Source of the DNA: Lucifuga dentata
Taxonomy: Eukaryota > Chordata > Actinopteri > Ophidiiformes > Bythitidae
NCBI GenBank assembly: GCA_014773175.1
Contig: VXCM01001448.1
Span: forward strand, 38,388-102,387
Direction: 5' to 3'
DNA length: 64,000 bases
Shown: positions 61,615 through 64,000 of the stretch, one piece after another
Layout of the letters: every line of letters begins with the position of its first letter
Position numbering within the stretch: the first letter of the stretch is position 1
Notes under the pieces: generated by a model
What the model saw: only the letters and a program-made list of their open reading frames with translations
What the model was told of the DNA's origin: nothing
The model's database searches: none
Position numbers and translations under genes: made by a program

Positions 61615-62684
61615 GAGTGAGGAAGGATCTCGACATGTGTGTCAGAGAAGCAGAGGAAGCCTGTAAGACAGAGGGGGGATATCCTGTCTTACTGCCTTGC
61701 CACTTCTGCTATGCTCGCTTGCGTCCGCTAACGCTCTAATGCATGGGGTCCACAGGACGCAGAGAAGAATACAAGACCATGACACAGAGTGGAAGGCTCA
61801 CACACACACACAGTGGTAGAAGACCAACACAATAACACAGCCATGGATGTCCTGTTTACACAAATAATAAAGAAACAGCACACTGATACATATCACACAC
61901 ACTTAGTCGGCTGAGCTCTGAGTCAAAACTATGTATAACACTGAAAGTGTAATGAGAGGGGGAGATTTTCCAAAGTGACACCTCTGCGGTGGTCCAACTC
62001 AGCGCTGATGAGCAAGATGAGTCACTGGCTGAAGCATTTGGACAATTCAGAATGTATCAGTCATACTAACTCCTGATTCTGGAGGCCCAAATGTTAATCC
62101 AACAATAACACCATTCACTCCCAAGGCAAATGTCACACACTCATTATGAATCACACACATAGCTGAGCAACACTGCCATCCTGAGAATGCGATTATCTGA
62201 GAAGGATGACATTGCGCGTTTGCATTTTACAGAGTGCTGCTGTTTGCAGACTCTCCCTTACCGACACTTCAGTGTTGACATTCTCAGCACACTTCCCAAG
62301 GGGTATCCCACAATGCTGTGCTGCAGAGGATGGTTGCCTAGTTACAGCGTGGTGTGCTTATAGCGGTGATAGACATTGTGTGTATGCTTTTTCATTTGGC
62401 TGTGGAAAGGCATACACACAATGAAAAGCAAATTAATATGCTTTTTTTTATTTGGTTCAGCTGTGTGTATGTGAGTGTGCTTGGTTGGTAGAAAATTGAA
62501 ATTACAGTACAACATCTGAACAAAAATTAATAATATGGAAATATGTCAGTTATGCTATGCATTCATTAACATCGGGAATGTGTAGGAGTATGTACACATA
62601 TTCTGGCATGCGAGTGTGTTCTTGATTGTGCATGGGTTATTAATTTGATAGATGTCTTTGTAACTTGTGCCTGCGTGCCTCTCT

Positions 62685-62687
<3 letters not shown>

Positions 62688-62723
<36 letters not shown>
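62688..62723. repeat. (GT)n microsatellite
   Basis: About 34 bases of GT repeat. Confidence 0.95.
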
Positions 62724-62724
<1 letters not shown>

Positions 62725-63930
62725 TCTTACAGGCACATAGAGAAGTTATACACATGACTGGGTCCATCATTCCGTTCCCTGGGCTGGGAGTCGCTCTAGA
62801 GGTCAAAAAGATCTTAAGTGTGCACCCATTCACTCATTCCTCAATTCACCCTTCTCCCTCCTTTCTTTCTTCCTTCATCTTTCCCTCTAATGCAGTCATT
62901 GCTTTGCTTTGCATCTCTAATACATTTTAAGGAAATGTCCCTAGGGTGAGGGAGAAGGAAGAAGAGGAGGAAGAGGAGAAGACAAGAGACAGCGGCAGTT
63001 CTGTCTAACCCTATTTCAGGGCTGGGTGGCTCAGTGTGTGGGAGTTGCAGAGGAGGAGGTTTCTGTGTCAGTATGCACTTTGACATGTGTAGATGCATGT
63101 GTGGATTTGTGCACAAGTATTGATCAGATGTATTAATGTGTATTTTACAATTAATGTGTATTATACATTAGCATCGTATGCAGTTCAGTTTCCTGCTTTC
63201 GAAATGTCTTCCTCATCAAATCACCATCTGCCCAATGATAAAGGACTGGGTCGTCATCTCAGCTGACCCTGCACTTGACTACAAAAAGGTCAAAATCAGG
63301 GTCAAAGTTAAAGTAGAACATATGACATAAAACTCTTTATAGTTATTACTGGCTCACTCCTGGTGATGAGCTAGGAAATAATCTGTGGTAGTCCAGGCTT
63401 ATGTCTGATTATCATCCCAAAGCTGCAAAACCACTCATCAATATCCAATGCCAACTCAGAATGTGTCTCTCTGATTAGATTGGCCAAAGAGGATTATGTG
63501 CTGTCTAAGAGTATATGCAGCAAGGGTTATCAAAATGCTCTTTGCTGGACTGTCCAGGAGCATTTAAGGGATGAAAAGCCTATAGAATTTCTAAACTGCT
63601 ATTTCACTTCATACCTTGATCACAAAAGATTTATTTGGATTTCCCTTTTCTCAAAGTAAATGGCACATAGAGTGGGTGTGGGGTCCACTGGTACATGTTG
63701 ACCCACTAGGCAATAATAGAGAAAAAAATAGAAATGTCTCTCTGTTAATGTATAAATCATATCATTAAAGGAACGAATGGAATTGTTTAAATCTCACTGC
63801 TCATCATCTATGTACTAGTGATAAGTATTAAATAGAGACAGATTTCGATAATTCATAACTATTGCTTTTACAAGGATCTCCTCCTGTAAATCGTGAATGT
63901 TGATGTGTTTCTTCTCCCTAATGCAGCCTC

Positions 63931-64000
63931 AAGAGGGCACAAGCCAGTGTCCACCTTGTGCCGGTCCCAAGCCTGAATAAATGCAGAGGGTTGTGTCAGG
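63931..64000 (+). repeat. Start of a dispersed fish repeat running out of the window
   Basis: gagggcacaagccagtgtcc followed by gtgccggtcccaagcctg and aataaatgcagagggttgtg resembles the conserved segment of a very frequent teleost RTE-related interspersed repeat. The continuation is outside the window. Confidence 0.5.

Larger units (their letters stand above)
58051..63930. other. 5' flank of nav1 coding exons, no gene recognised
   Basis: Holds microsatellites, the gap duplication at 60067-60189 and a small GC-rich patch at about 59000-59050. No open frame has recognisable homology. Untranslated nav1 exons could be present but cannot be seen. Confidence 0.5.

Noticed and set aside
1..64000. 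CRISPR array, operon-like gene cluster, rRNA or intact tRNA gene
   Set aside because: Direct repeats are microsatellites or assembly duplicates. The tRNA-like boxes are in SINEs, and the only gene is intron-rich and eukaryotic.

Overview
This window is vertebrate nuclear DNA, almost certainly from a teleost (probably percomorph) fish. It has large introns with GT-AG exons, very many (CA)n/(CT)n microsatellites, teleost-type tRNA-derived SINEs, an RTE-type LINE tail and small TTAA-flanked DNA transposons. I see no bacterial-style genes, no CRISPR array and no rRNA.

One gene dominates: nav1 (neuron navigator 1, a microtubule plus-end-tracking protein of growth cones) on the minus strand. The protein reads from high to low coordinates. 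I can join 13 coding exons in phase: 57332-56510, 42157-42055, 40613-40209, 12727-12589, 9382-9076, 6141-5319, 5185-4670, 2909-2836, 2674-2489, 2395-2343, 2089-2066, 1881-1804 and 850-767. With one assembly duplication removed they sum to 3552 nt, or 1184 codons. This is the serine/proline-rich N-terminal two thirds plus the start of the coiled coil. The C-terminal AAA+ ATPase half would lie beyond position 1. A CpG-rich island at about 26.7-27.4 kb holds what looks like an internal promoter and alternative first exon. It has a 5-codon start (MHFLS) and a phase-2 donor that fits the exon at 12727 exactly, giving a shorter isoform.

Layout: 0-13 kb is the exon-dense 3' part of the window, including a 24-nt microexon and a TAGTAG tandem acceptor. 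13-40 kb is a large intron with the internal promoter, transposons and a striking inverted duplication of about 230-bp arms at 31.8-32.3 kb. 40-42 kb has two exons. 42-56.5 kb is an intron with more transposons. 56.5-57.3 kb is the first large coding exon. 57.3-64 kb is 5' flank or leader with a pyrimidine-rich block, simple repeats and a dispersed repeat at the very end.

The assembly has 18 single-N gaps. At least seven are flanked by the same roughly 60-bp sequence on both sides, which points to unmerged contig ends rather than biology. Two of these fall on nav1 exons. I found no previously undescribed multi-gene system. The most notable signals are the inferred internal promoter, the microexon with its splice-control context, the MITE cluster and the foldback inverted duplication.
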